Source: Gracilaria gracilis (taxonomy: Eukaryota > Rhodophyta > Florideophyceae > Gracilariales > Gracilariaceae). Taken from it: a stretch of 64,000 bases of DNA. The notes beneath the pieces were generated by a model. That model ran no database searches, was not told the origin of the DNA, and was given only the letters and a program-made list of their open reading frames with translations. This document shows positions 32,067 through 42,198 of the stretch, piece after piece. The stretch lies in assembly GCA_030374805.1 (NCBI GenBank), contig JARGSG010000095.1, positions 1 to 64,000 of the forward strand, read 5' to 3'. Position 1 is the first letter of the stretch. Every line of letters starts with the position of its first letter. Made by a program: the position numbers and the translations under genes.

Positions 32067-34250
32067 ATGTCCGGACCTTCTCCCAGTTCACACAACACCT
32101 CTGCTACGTACTCCACAACGGCCAAGGCATCCGCCAAAACAAGTGGCCCGGACGTCTTTCAGATACCTCTTTTCTCTTGCGCAGCTGTCTTTATGCACAC
32201 TGCGTCACATCTCATGAGCTCGTCACTCTCCCATCTGTGCTCTCGTAAATTTGAAGACGATGACGACTGCATTCTACAAAACGACGTAGAATGCAACGCC
32301 GAAGAAGCCCAAGGTATTTCGTATGATGTGGGTGACGATGAAGAGTTTCTTGTACAAGCATTGGGTCCCGCCGAAAAACAGCAGCTTTATGACACAGTTG
32401 AGTACTGTGGTAAGTGGCAGAGAGTAAGCGGACTGCATTTATGTCAACCACATCTTATAAAACGAGCGTATGCGCATAAAAAAGAGTTAGGCCTATTCAG
32501 CCTCTTCCTCAACAGCACCTTCTTGAACTGCGTCAGGACGTGGACAAGTATAGAACTAATCAAAAGAGGGAAGAGAACTAAACATCTGCGAATGGATGAG
32601 ATTCTTGCCTACTTGGGTCTGGAGTTGGCTACCTCAGTTCATCGTGTAAACCGATTACGCGATTACTGGGGCAAGTCAGAGCTACTGAGCAATCCCTTCT
32701 TCAAGAAGGTTATGGCAAGAGACACGTTTTTGAACATACGTGCAGCGTTACGACTGTATGCTTCGTACGAACCGGATATAGCCACCGTAGACCCACTCTG
32801 GCACAGTCGCCCTATTCTTGAACATTTCACGAGAAACGCTGCGGCTCTGGCGGTTCCCGTTGGTGTCAGCTCGCTCGATGAGAACACCGTGAGATGCAAA
32901 GGTCGCACCGCAGCCCGTTCTTATATGAAGAGCAAGCCCGTGAAGTTTGGAATTAGGTTCTATGCCGTCGTAGGCTGGTCGCATGCCTATCTGCATAGCA
33001 TGCAAGATAATGGCTCGGGAAATAAGAGTGGGCATAGTCCCGTACAGAGGTATACAACCGTGTTTCGAAACCTACGAGGGGCTGTAGAACGGAAGCTTGA
33101 TGGAAAATTGGTGTCGAAGACCGCCGCGTCGGCATTATGGTGTGCGCAGATGGCCCACCAGACTCAATTGCATGCAACACCACATGAAGGTCGCCTCATG
33201 GTGATGGACAACTTCTACACCAGGCACGTTTTAGCCCGACAGTTGCAGGCATTGAGTGATGGAGAGTGTAGAGTTTTAGGAACTGTCAGGCTGACTAACA
33301 TAGACGGTCTCAACCGCGTCGCGCTAAGGCAGGCTATTGAAGAGCTGAAACATGCTAAGCGAGGAGAGTGGCGCCTCGTTCAAGTTTTAGAAAAGAGCGA
33401 GATTGCCAGAGCTCCCGCGACAGTGGCACAGAACGCCGGTTTCGTTGTCTTCAAGGACAGGACTGTTGTTTCCTTTTACACTAACGATCTTGCCGCAACT
33501 CCCACATCACGTATTCACAAACCCGACGACCACGCCCTTCGATGCGTACACGGACTGGCTCCTCTACGGAGATGGACAGGAACCGAATCTCTGCAGCGCA
33601 CGACGCTGCAGGTGCCAGCCATCGTAGTGGCATATAATCTGTTCATGAACAGTGTTGACAGATTTGATCAGTACCGATCCACGACCGCAACTCTGAGAAA
33701 GGAAAGAAGGGTAACAATGAGCATCATGACCTTCATCCTAGATGCTGCCATCATCAACGCGCACGCTCTTCTCGGCGCAATCTCGAATGCCGGAGATGCT
33801 ATTGTTGACGCTTCGGTTATGAAACGGAGAATTATACACCAGCTCGTGATGGACAACGTTGAATACAAGCAAATCAGAGCCTCACTAAGACAGATAGCAC
33901 CCAACCATAACAGTGAAAACTCCAGTGTAGCTCCAAATTTATCTTCAAACGCAATTCATCTGTTGTTTGAAACTCAAGGCAGAAACAGTGTCCACTGCAT
34001 GCTATGTAACCTTTTGTCTACGAACGGAAGAGGAGGGTACACAATGTTCTCATGCACGGCATGCAAACGGGGTTTCCACGTCAACTGTTTTTCCTTTTTC
34101 CACCACTATGAAGCCTTTCGCAATGTTCGTCCACTCATATATAGGAAAGTGATGCAGTCAAAGGCGAAACTATCTTCAAAACGCCATCGCAACCGGCGCA
34201 ATAAGGTTACATCAACTCTATCAACTGCAGTGGCTCCTTTCAAGAAATAA
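32067..34250 (+). CDS. piggyBac transposase (up to 727 aa), intact
   Basis: Enzyme for seamless cut-and-paste at TTAA. The DDD catalytic core is visible: SLDENTVRCKGR (about 32870), LMVMDNFYTRHVLARQL (about 33200) and FMNSVDRFDQYR (about 33650). The C-terminus has a Cys/His cluster (CMLCNLL ... CTACKRGFHVNCF, about 33995-34095), the zinc-finger-like tail usual in piggyBac transposases. The acidic N-terminal segment (FEDDDDCI) is also typical. No stop or frameshift is seen. The start could be 32067 or the ATG at 32214, which precedes the acidic segment. Its stop lies 2 bp from the end of a convergent gene. The combination of intact frame, terminal repeats and TTAA suggests recent activity. Confidence 0.92.
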   Translation: MSGPSPSSHNTSATYSTTAKASAKTSGPDVFQIPLFSCAAVFMHTASHLMSSSLSHLCSRKFEDDDDCILQNDVECNAEEAQGISYDVGDDEEFLVQALGPAEKQQLYDTVEYCGKWQRVSGLHLCQPHLIKRAYAHKKELGLFSLFLNSTFLNCVRTWTSIELIKRGKRTKHLRMDEILAYLGLELATSVHRVNRLRDYWGKSELLSNPFFKKVMARDTFLNIRAALRLYASYEPDIATVDPLWHSRPILEHFTRNAAALAVPVGVSSLDENTVRCKGRTAARSYMKSKPVKFGIRFYAVVGWSHAYLHSMQDNGSGNKSGHSPVQRYTTVFRNLRGAVERKLDGKLVSKTAASALWCAQMAHQTQLHATPHEGRLMVMDNFYTRHVLARQLQALSDGECRVLGTVRLTNIDGLNRVALRQAIEELKHAKRGEWRLVQVLEKSEIARAPATVAQNAGFVVFKDRTVVSFYTNDLAATPTSRIHKPDDHALRCVHGLAPLRRWTGTESLQRTTLQVPAIVVAYNLFMNSVDRFDQYRSTTATLRKERRVTMSIMTFILDAAIINAHALLGAISNAGDAIVDASVMKRRIIHQLVMDNVEYKQIRASLRQIAPNHNSENSSVAPNLSSNAIHLLFETQGRNSVHCMLCNLLSTNGRGGYTMFSCTACKRGFHVNCFSFFHHYEAFRNVRPLIYRKVMQSKAKLSSKRHRNRRNKVTSTLSTAVAPFKK

Positions 34251-34252
34251 AC

Positions 34253-34786
34253 TTACATTTCCTTGAACCCCATGTATGCTCCACGATCATCTGGCCATAT
34301 CCTCCTGATTCCCTCCAGCACGCATTGCGGAATCTGGACGCGCCTTCCCTTCCCCAGTATACCGTATCGCTCGTAAACGTAAGTCTTGTAGGCAGTTTTG
34401 CGCAAATTGTTGTGGTGTTGGGCATAAAAACTATGGGCGGGGTACGAAGCAACTGTTTTCGTCACAATAGATGTTGCCAACTGCGTCCAATAACACGGTG
34501 TGCCTCCGCAGTGTCTGCACGCAACATCTTCGTTTTCGGCTGTTACACGCGGTAGGTTGAGAGAAATAACATGAGACTCGATTTTGGACGACTCATGTTC
34601 ACTTCCTTCGTCAGTATGGTTTCCAACGGTCGACACTTCGTTCTTGGAAGAGAAAGGAGCGAAATGTTGTTCTTCGTCTTTTGGGCCGTCCATGATCGTT
34701 GCGAAGGGTGGCAGTGAAGCAGCCGTAGAAAGAGACGAGCAGAGGCAAACATACGAGATTGTCGCAAGTTGGGAGACGGTATGCAC
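34253..34786 (-). CDS. second piggyBac-borne protein (CRHCGGTPC motif), unknown function
   Basis: A 177-codon frame inside the piggyBac element, on the opposite strand and ending 2 bp from the transposase stop. A probable start is the internal ATG at 34693 (MDGPKDEEQHF), giving 146 aa. The C-terminal half looks like a real domain: CRHCGGTPCYW, then NNLRKTAYKTYVYERYG, LGKGRRVQIPQCV, IRRIWPD and a final YMGFKEM. I believe related short proteins with C-x2-C-x4-C-x-W and RxxxPxCV ... YMGF patterns occur in transposon-rich protist genomes, but this is from memory and unchecked. It could assist transposition or bind DNA/zinc. The function is unknown. Confidence 0.6.
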   Translation of the reverse strand: MHTVSQLATISYVCLCSSLSTAASLPPFATIMDGPKDEEQHFAPFSSKNEVSTVGNHTDEGSEHESSKIESHVISLNLPRVTAENEDVACRHCGGTPCYWTQLATSIVTKTVASYPAHSFYAQHHNNLRKTAYKTYVYERYGILGKGRRVQIPQCVLEGIRRIWPDDRGAYMGFKEM

Positions 34787-35034
34787 TTCGGTTCATCAGG
34801 GCCGCCTAGTTTGCACTTCAAAAATGCATTGAAGCACTTGTACGTGCGCCAAAAAGAAGTGCACAAGTGTGCGTTTCAATCAACCTGTAGTGGGACCTGA
34901 ACCATTCACTTGCCTCCCGTTCTTAGCGCTTATTGGTCTTTCCTTAAGTCTATCGTTGTGGACATAAGAATTTTTAGGGTCAAAAGGGTTAAAAGATTGT
35001 CCAATGTTGTCCAAAATTGGCCTTATTTGAAAGG

Positions 35035-35240
35035 TACACCTTGTCCCAAAAAAAATTGCGCTGATCAGTTGATTGTTCACGCGTGTCCCGTAGAGCATCG
35101 GCAGCGGTGTCTTACAGCTGCACACGTGCACACGCACTGTAAGGATACGTCACTCGGGCTCGTGGTGGTGGGCGAAGGCATAGAACTGAGAGAGGAACTC
35201 TACGAAAGGGTAGTCGTAGGCTCCGCAACCATACATGCTC
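35035..35240. repeat. tandem duplication unit B, right part beyond pogo
   Basis: Matches 24987-25330 of unit A (shared stretches GCATCGGCAGCGGTGTC-like, TGCACACGTGCACA-like, GATACGTCAC, GAACTCTACGAAAGG). One frame is conserved in both (DTSLGLVV ... ELYER), but it is short and without a start, so coding is uncertain. Confidence 0.65.
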
Positions 35241-35586
35241 TGGTGTAAAAGCCGAGTTCAATCAAACACAGCACTCTGCGCAACGCCACTACGAACTGCG
35301 ATGCGGGAGCCCTGGATCTTGGGCAGCGGTGTGCGTGCGAGAGCTGCTGCGTGGGCGGCGCGTACGCCGCCTGTCCGTGTTAGTAGTTTTAGCTTGTTTC
35401 GCGGTAACTTTTGTACGTGCGGGGGAGAGTGTTTTGTACTCGTGCGTAACGATCATTAGATCATGTGACAACAAAAGGTGGATATCCAACACAATTTACT
35501 AGTTCAATCTCGTCACAGCTAGTGTCCGAGTCCTGAAGGGAGCTTCGCCTTCAGTTGCGGGTCATGCGCGCTGACATTTCTCCCGA

Positions 35587-36150
35587 TTACGCAGGCATAC
35601 CAGAAAGAAATGAAATGAGCTCGGCCACGCATCCATCAGAGTCCATAACAAGCTCGATCAACTCCTTCATGTCATCCAAGCCCCATCCAAACTTATCGCC
35701 ATCTTTGATCATCTCCGCCACGATTTCTCGCAACTCTTCGATATCCTTCCTGGTGTTCTTTACCATGCTGCGTCCTTCTATATCCCTCACATCCTTAAGA
35801 TCGGACACCAGCTCCCTCAGCACCTTCCTGACGGTCCTCATCCGGATAGAGCGCGTCCCGCGCATTCCTCTCAATTCGCGCAAGCGACGGACCGCCTTCT
35901 TGGCAAATTTGGCGAAGCGAGGCGTCACAGATGCCGAACCTAAGCGAACGCGCTTCTTCAACACGGCCTTTTGTTTGCCGATGCTTCCTTTTACCTGTAG
36001 CAGTCGCCCTTTCAGGATGAACCTTCCGCGAGTCCTTGAACGCCTGTGCAGCATCTGCAAACAATCCGAGCCAGGCTCCTCAAACTGCTGAGAGGCCATT
36101 GCCGACGCCACGATGCTCAGCAAGGCGAACAGAGTGAAGTACTTTGGCAT
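35587..36150 (-). CDS. basic, helical secreted protein (187 aa)
   Basis: The ATG at 36150 gives a signal peptide (MPKYFTLFALLSIVASAMAS). A short frame upstream is ignored. After a Cys-containing segment comes a very Arg/Lys-rich region (RRSRTRGRFILKGRLLQVKG, RFAKFAKKAVRRLRELRGMR). A more acidic, helical C-terminus follows (IEELREIVAEMIKDGDKF). There are only two cysteines. Amphipathic, strongly basic secreted proteins can be antimicrobial or can bind anionic cell-wall polymers. Neither is shown here. A TATA box sits about 160 bp upstream. No paralogue is visible in the window. Confidence 0.7.
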   Translation of the reverse strand: MPKYFTLFALLSIVASAMASQQFEEPGSDCLQMLHRRSRTRGRFILKGRLLQVKGSIGKQKAVLKKRVRLGSASVTPRFAKFAKKAVRRLRELRGMRGTRSIRMRTVRKVLRELVSDLKDVRDIEGRSMVKNTRKDIEELREIVAEMIKDGDKFGWGLDDMKELIELVMDSDGCVAELISFLSGMPA

Positions 36151-36305
36151 TTTCATCACGATTGTGTGTAGCATTTCACAGAAAGCGGCGTGTGTGACAG
36201 TGTTGGTCCAATTTGAGTACAGAGATTGGGAATCGGCTTGTGTTCACAACGTTTTTGGGATGGGAGTGGTTGCGAGATCTGTTCGAGCGAGATGAACACT
36301 GAATC

Positions 36306-36318
36306 GAATTTATATAGC
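36306..36318 (-). promoter_or_regulatory. TATA box of basic secreted protein
   Basis: Minus-strand GCTATATAAATTC, about 160 bp before the ATG at 36150. Confidence 0.6.
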
Positions 36319-36329
36319 ACTGGGGGTGT

Positions 36330-37240
36330 GAAGCTCAACCACACTCTGCAATCGTATTGGTGCTCGATGCTCCTTCAATCGAGCTTCAATTGAACAAGCT
36401 CACATTGAAGCGCCCAGTATTGGTCGAAGCGGAATGACATGGACGTACGCGCCACTTTTCGTGGTTGGGCGTGAAAGAGAAGGGGGCTTCGCAGTTGCGT
36501 GGGGCTGCTGTTGAGGTTGCTGTAAAACATCGACGAGGTTCATTGACGTGGTATTCCGAAACGTGATCACGAATGAAGAGATGCTCGATTCGGCATCATC
36601 GAAGATACCGATCGGACGCCGATGCAGTGTCGCTTCCATGTCTTGTTGGCACCAAAATGCGCGCTGACAGCATGATCATCGCCCTTACGCGAAACGGTAG
36701 CTTCAAAGTTACAGTCAGCACTCGTGTTTGCAATTATGGCAATTACGTATTCAAGTGTGTTTACCACATGACGTGTCGTTTTCTCAAAGAAATGGAAACC
36801 GCCTCCTCCTCCCGGTCTCGCACATGTTCGCAAACCCACACCGAATTCTGAATGACTGTCTGCACTCGAACACGCCTGTCATCGTTCGATTCAGGTTTGA
36901 TAAACACTATAGATTCTACTTGAAATCATTAGCGATATATGGCAATAGAGAGTTGAAGTCTTTGTGCTCACTGGCCGGCAAAGCATCTTGTTGGCTGCTC
37001 ACAATATTCTCGGCTCCCTGTTCGCCGCACCGTCGCACCGAACAAACGACGGCAGAAACGAAAATACGTGTAATTGGGAACGAAGAAGATGTGCTGTCCA
37101 CCCTTGCTACCACGTTGCATGCGCCCCTCGTGTTTCGTGCTCTTCGTCGTGTGTTTGTATGACAATTAGTACTGCAGCGCGTGTTGGATAGTGTGGTGCG
37201 CAGTTGCAGCGGCGTTTGTTACAAATTGGTGCTTCAAAAG
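36330..37240. other. intergenic, no gene recognised
   Basis: Several open frames of 60-140 codons overlap on both strands here but show no motif, repeat or conserved pair. I see no element ends. Confidence 0.5.
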
Positions 37241-37266
37241 TGCCTTGCGCACAAGGGGAGGGACTA

Positions 37267-37841
37267 CTACTCAAGCGTCGACGCGATGCGAATATCATGG
37301 TGCAAGAGCTCCAAATTGCAGAACCGAAGGCCAAGGTGAGATTGGTAAAAGAAGCCGAGCTTGCAGCTGCGGCAAAACGTACCAATACCATCTGCTGTGC
37401 CGAGCCACAGACGGTGGCGCTGCGAGTCGCTGAGCTCCAGTCTGCTCGAGCCCCATGGCCATGGACAGGGCGGCGGCGCCGGATGCGGCACACAAGTGGA
37501 GTCCTCCAAACTGCACACGTGCGCGCTGCCATCGTCAAGCCAAACGAAGGAGCTGGCGCTGCGCAATGAAACGACACGTGGAGCATCGGCGAAGGAGAAG
37601 TGGTGCGTGGCCACGTGCGCCGCCACGTCCCACACGTCCAGGGTCTTGTCCTTCGACGACGACGACGCCACTCGCGTGCCGTCGGCGGACATGTCCACGC
37701 ACGTGACCGTGCGCGCGACGCTGTTCCTGTCCACGTGGCCGCGCAGTCTTTCACGCCACGTAGCTCGATTCAAGTGCACATCTTCTTTGGCTCGGGTAGG
37801 ACAAACTTCGAGGTGCTTACTGCGAATGGAAAACACTCTGC
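37267..37841 (-). pseudogene. WD40-repeat protein fragment cut by Harbinger copy L
   Basis: The minus-strand frame contains one convincing WD40 blade (TVTCVDMSADGTRVASSSSK then TLDVWDVAAH) and weaker following blades (SFVWLDDGSAHVCSLED, HRLWLGTADGIG). WD40 proteins are scaffold propellers. The frame enters from the Harbinger element inserted at 37841-41621. Reading on across the restored empty site meets a stop almost at once, so either an intron boundary is close or the gene was already broken. GC content is higher than in the neighbours. Confidence 0.5.
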
Positions 37842-38002
37842 TGGGAGCTGCGGGAAATGAACAAATTGGCACTTATGTCCTATTCTCCCGACAAGAGTTG
37901 ACAAGAAAAAGGATATAGATATGCATTTACTTTGAAAACATCAAAGGAGTATTGTGTTTAGAATAGACATTCTGAAAGTTACGTCCATTTCATAATGAAA
38001 CT

Positions 38003-38892
38003 TTAAATCAGCTCAAATGCCTCTGCCTCCATTGAGACAGCATACCCTTCAACTGCAGCTTTAAGGTCCAAGTAAACAATTCTCTCCGATCCATCTTTCC
38101 ACCCTAAGTGATACTTTCCGTCAAAATGCGTTTCCACCCTAAATGGAAGTGGAATATGAGCGATGGACTCCACGATATCAGAGGCTTGTTTCCTTTTCCC
38201 TTTCAATGCCGCTTCGAATCCCAAAATTTTAGGATGATATGGCTCCATCTTCTGCAAAACGTTCAAATGATGTAACCATTTTTTGTGTAGAGTTTCAACA
38301 TGTAAAAGAGCCGTTGGCCAGCACACCAAAAGAACCAAAAACTTTCCAGTTTCTCCTACACGAACGGAAAACTCCCCAGCGGCAATTCCACTTGGCAAAA
38401 GAATGGCAAGAGACAAGCGTTTTGTCATTGTGCGGGCTTCTTTTCATTCAGAAATCAGATATAGAGGCATGAACGTATTTTGCGCCGCGGAACCTTGATC
38501 ATGAACAGAAACGCATTGGTCCGATTCCAATGCGATTGATGGTTCTTCATCAACGTCGATTGTTTTTCCAGGATTGAGAAATGGGACTGCTTGACTACAC
38601 CTCCTATTCAAACTGTTTTCGTTTGCGTCGATATCGTATTCTTAAAGAATTTGGGTTAGATGAAGCTTTGTAATACTTAGCCAAACAGAAAGAGCAACTT
38701 ACTACCTTCCTCTTCGAGCTCTCGCTTGAGTTTATGCAGCCGTGCGCGAAATGTAGGAAGCTTATATTGTTGGAAAAGAGCTTCGCTTTTCCACACATCT
38801 GCAGGTGATTGTGCCTCGTTAATTGTTCCCGACCGAATCTTTCTGATCATCAACTTTACGGCAGGGCTGCTTCTGTGTAATTTTGATGGCAT
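38003..38892 (-). pseudogene. second Harbinger protein, copy L, with nonsense change
   Basis: Exon 1 is 38892-38706, intron 38705-38641 and exon 2 38640-38003, as deduced from copy R. Here the codon TGG in LISEWKEA has become TGA (near 38447), so the protein is cut after about 130 of 274 residues. The rest of the frame is unchanged. Elements often tolerate such damage when another copy supplies the protein. Confidence 0.75.
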
Positions 38893-40202
38893 GATGAGTC
38901 AGAATGATATGCTGAAGAACAGCGGTGTTCCTAGCATCTATACCTGGACCAAGACTTGCTGAAAGGGGAAGAATGTGTGCTGCTTCTTGAATCCATAACA
39001 GGTTTATATTTCTATTCCTACGACACACTATGGGCACAATCATCTCTGTGTCGAAGAAACAACAATTAAAAAAACCTTTGAGACAACTACCAATGAGATG
39101 TGTATTCTTCCAGTAGGGACACCCAAGACGTCCAATCGGTGGATTTGAGGCTACAGTTTTCTACGTCTAGACGAGTTCAGATGGATAGTATCTCTTTAAA
39201 ATTCAGCGATTGTGTCCATATGTTACGTATGTAGTGAAGTACATACGTATACTAAAATCAGGCTCTTTATTGTAACTTCTATATGAATTAAGAAGCTACA
39301 TGTTGTGAATTGTGTAATTATTTACAGTTGTGGTGATCTTAGTGACTATCATTTTACACCAGGCTTTCCCACGTGTTCACCATTGAGATGAGACTTTAGA
39401 AGACATGGTGGCTTACGTTAAGGTAGTATCCACCTAATTATATTTTCGTACGATCGGAAATGTACAACTGACGTTGGCGTCTGTAAGTTTGAAATACGTA
39501 GGGAAGGTGTTTCCAGCAACAAGTGAAAGATGTCTTTGTTCTCTCAGTTGTTCTACTTGCCATGAAGAAAGAAAGAAGTACGCTTATATCCCGGCTTAGC
39601 GCAAGAATTGTAGCTTGGAGCATGCGTACTCCAGTACCAGTACTTCCTTGGAATCGAAGTACGTCGATTTTAAAGGCCAATCTTCTCTTTAGCATGTTGA
39701 TCTAACCATACCAAAGTGGTTTAAAATGGCGCAAGTGAGCTCAACTACCGTCTACTAGCATGCAATTAATGAATAAAACGAACAGACTATTCTGTAGAAG
39801 CCAGAGTGCTCCAGTACAGAAACTGTATTTCCTTCCCAATCCACTCTAATAGAGACCAACAAGCAAATAGTTTAGACGTTATTGGAGTTCTAGAATCGCT
39901 ATCCCAGCAACTGGTCGTACCTTTCGTAGTTGTCGCACTTGCCATAGATTCTCATGCTTTGATTACTCATTGTGAAGACAGCACTGCCACAATACGTTTA
40001 CATATTTTGGTAATCATAATGCGTGGAAAGTTATGTAATTAATCGAAGGTTTGTTTTGGGTTTACGTGTCATCATAAAATCAAATTCAAGGCTTACACTT
40101 TACAGCCAGTTACAAAACCCTGTTTCATAACAATTGGATGATATATTCATAGTGTGGTTAACATGCATCTGTCAGATTGCATGAGTCGAGAATATAAATC
40201 TT

Positions 40203-41173
40203 TTGCCAATATCGGAGGGTACTCTTCCCTACGAAATGAAGAAGACTTCAGACATTCATCAGCTTGTACAGCTCTTTCGAGATCTCAGCAAACCCTTTCT
40301 GGCCATCACATCTAAATGGAACACACGCCAGGAATCAAGACGCTTTCGATCTTTTTTTGGCGTTTCGTGGAGTGTGTGTGCGATTTCATGGACGTTGTTA
40401 GACCGCAGCTATGGAAAAGAAATTAGGCCAGTTCATTTACTTTGGGCTCTATTGTTTCTTAAGACATATGGTACCGAATCCCTTAATAGCAGCCGAGCAG
40501 GGGTAGACGAAAAGACCTTTAGAAAGTGGACATGGACGGTTATTGATGCACTAGCAGATTTGAATTTGGTTCGTTGTGCTTTTCACTTTGTTTGTATAAG
40601 ACATGGTATTAACATAATACTCTCTAGATTGAGTGGAACTCGAGACACAAGAACTCCAACAGAAGAAGTCGTTGTTTTCTGTCCGTTGACGGAACAGATT
40701 TTCGTATAAACGAACCAAGTCCATTTAGTTCAAGGTGGTACTCTCATAAACTAAATGGACCTGGATTGCGATACGAGCTGGGCATCAGTATTGGTACCGG
40801 AAGTATTGTGTGGGTCAATGGACCTTTTCCGTGCGGGTCTCATCCGGATCTGAAAATTTTCCAGGCGACTATGAAGAAATGTCTTGCGGAACAGGAGTTT
40901 GTTATTGCTGATGCTGGTTACAAGGATGTTTGCTGTCGTCGTGATGGCATGAATGAGAAAAGTACACATTTCTACTCGGTAATTCGAGCAAGGCACGAAT
41001 CGGCAAATAGGAGGTTTAAGCAATTTGGGGTTCTATCACAACGCTTTAGACATCATCGGTCCTTGCATTCATCTTGTTTTCATGCGATAGCCCATCTTAC
41101 GCAACTAAGTTTTGAAAATGGGGAGCCTCTGTTCAAAATTTATGGTGCGGAAGTGAATGATCCTATTGTTTAA
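40203..41173 (+). CDS. Harbinger DDE transposase, copy L (two exons, 303 aa)
   Basis: Exon 1 is 40203-40568, a 59-bp intron follows (GT at 40569, AG at 40626-40627), and exon 2 is 40628-41173. Splicing joins LADLNL directly to IEWNSRHKN and restores a single frame. DDE_Tnp_4/IS5-like features are VDGTDFRINEPSPFSSRWYS (first Asp), FVIADAGYKD (second Asp) and IRARHESANRRFKQFGVL (Glu). PFPCGSHPDLKIF and a C-terminal AHLTQLSFENGEPLF are also typical of this family. The start may be the TTG-aligned 40203 or, more likely, the ATG at 40236. All catalytic residues are present and the frame is undamaged. Confidence 0.88.
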
Positions 41174-41621
41174 AGGGAAGATGCGGAACCATTTTATATA
41201 CTGCTTTGGTTATGTTGCAGTGATAGTACGATACTTTATTTTCTTCCTTACGTGTTATGATTCACTGTAAACGGAAAAGTAGTTTTATTTGAGTTCATCA
41301 AATATGATTCTGTAGAATGCAATAGAACATACTTTTACTGGACTTTGCGCACACCGAACAAAGCTGGTAGTGTATCTTAATCCAACGCAATACTCAGTTT
41401 TGAATAACGAAAAAAGAAAGAGTTATGGAAGCAGGAAATCACTAAACATAGTGCGTGATAGACATTTAAAACTTTGAAAGACAGGGTCGCGTTTGAGTAA
41501 TGAGTGTCGCGTTATCCTTGAAGTAGAATCCAAAAAGACTTTCGTACGGCTATAGTTAATGCTGGTGTATTTCATACATAATGGGCATGTTCTCCCTTTA
41601 TGCTTTTCCCGCAACTCCCTG

Positions 41622-42198
41622 CGGAATTGTCAACATCTGTGATTTCAAACAGCGGTGTGAGCATGAGAACGATGCTATTCCGCCCTGATCTCAGAGATAA
41701 GGAAGTAATAACGGTTTTGAACGGCATCTTGAACATCATGGCGGGAAAGCTCGGTTATGGACAGGTTGACACTCGTAAACAGTTGTGGAGTATACATCAA
41801 TTTAAAAGAGATAGTGATCGAATTGGGAGTATTGACTTTTTCTATCGTCACCATTGGAATGAGCCAGTCGAAACGATCGGCGCTGCACTAATGTCAGGAC
41901 TAAGAGAGCTCGACCTGGTGCTCAACTCAAGCGGCGCTCCATGGATGTACACGGTGCCGTACACATTTCAGCAACAGATACCTTTAATGGCGGTCTTGAA
42001 TGTTATCGATTTAGCCATGGGTGGCTTGTCGTTGTTGCTATAGTTGTGATCGTGTTTCACGTGCTCGCGAACACGTTCGTGACTCACTTTGACGACTTTG
42101 CGTATGCAGCGATGAAGGAGCTTTTGGATGAAGACTGTATCCTCGGACCACTCATAGACAGCGGTGTGAACAGCGGGCAGTATGCTCTTGATGGTTAA
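41622..42198 (+). pseudogene. membrane protein fragment in the spacer
   Basis: An open frame to 42043 (DKEVITVLNGILNIMAGKLG ... GAPWMYTVPYTFQQQIPLM) is continued in another frame to 42198 by a strongly hydrophobic segment (WLVVVAIVVIVFHVLANTF) and LLDEDCILGPLIDSG. Order and spacing vaguely recall bestrophin-type chloride channels, but this is a weak impression. The 5' end is cut by Harbinger copy L, and one frameshift or intron is needed near 42000. Confidence 0.4.

Larger units (their letters stand above)
31795..34988 (+). mobile_element. piggyBac element, structurally complete
   Basis: Both ends are flanked by TTAA (31791-31794, 34989-34992), the target duplication specific to piggyBac. 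The terminal repeats start CCCTTTTGAAACTAAAAGC (left) and CCCTTTTGACCCTAAAAAT (right, reversed). The 3,194-bp element holds an uninterrupted transposase and a second, convergent open frame. It was inserted into the 3' part of the pogo element. Confidence 0.93.
29332..35034 (+). mobile_element. pogo-like DNA transposon with piggyBac nested inside
   Basis: The left end (CCGTCCGAAAAAGGCTAATT) and the reverse complement of the right end (CCTTTCAAATAAGGCCAATT) match at 15 of 20 positions and continue with a shared TGGACA. TA flanks both (29330-29331, 35035-35036). The sequence outside these points is continuous when compared with the duplicated unit at about 24960-25330, which lacks the insertion. 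Without the nested piggyBac (31795-34988 plus one TTAA) the element is about 2.5 kb, a usual size for an autonomous pogo element. Confidence 0.82.
37844..41618 (+). mobile_element. two-gene Harbinger element, copy L (3,775 bp)
   Basis: Ends GGAGCTGCGGGAAA (left) and GGAGTTGCGGGAAA (right, reversed) are short imperfect terminal repeats flanked by CTG on both sides (37841-37843, 41619-41621). CWG is the palindromic 3-bp duplication expected for this superfamily. The element carries a transposase (plus strand) and a second protein (minus strand). It is almost identical to copy R at 43343-47116 in reverse orientation. The differences I noticed are one base in a T run near 39725 and one G-to-A change in the second gene. 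Confidence 0.92.

Noticed and set aside
39438..40042. Small frames between the two genes of the Harbinger copies
   Set aside because: They are present in both copies only because the copies are identical. They have no motif and one lies across the indel region, so coding is not supported.
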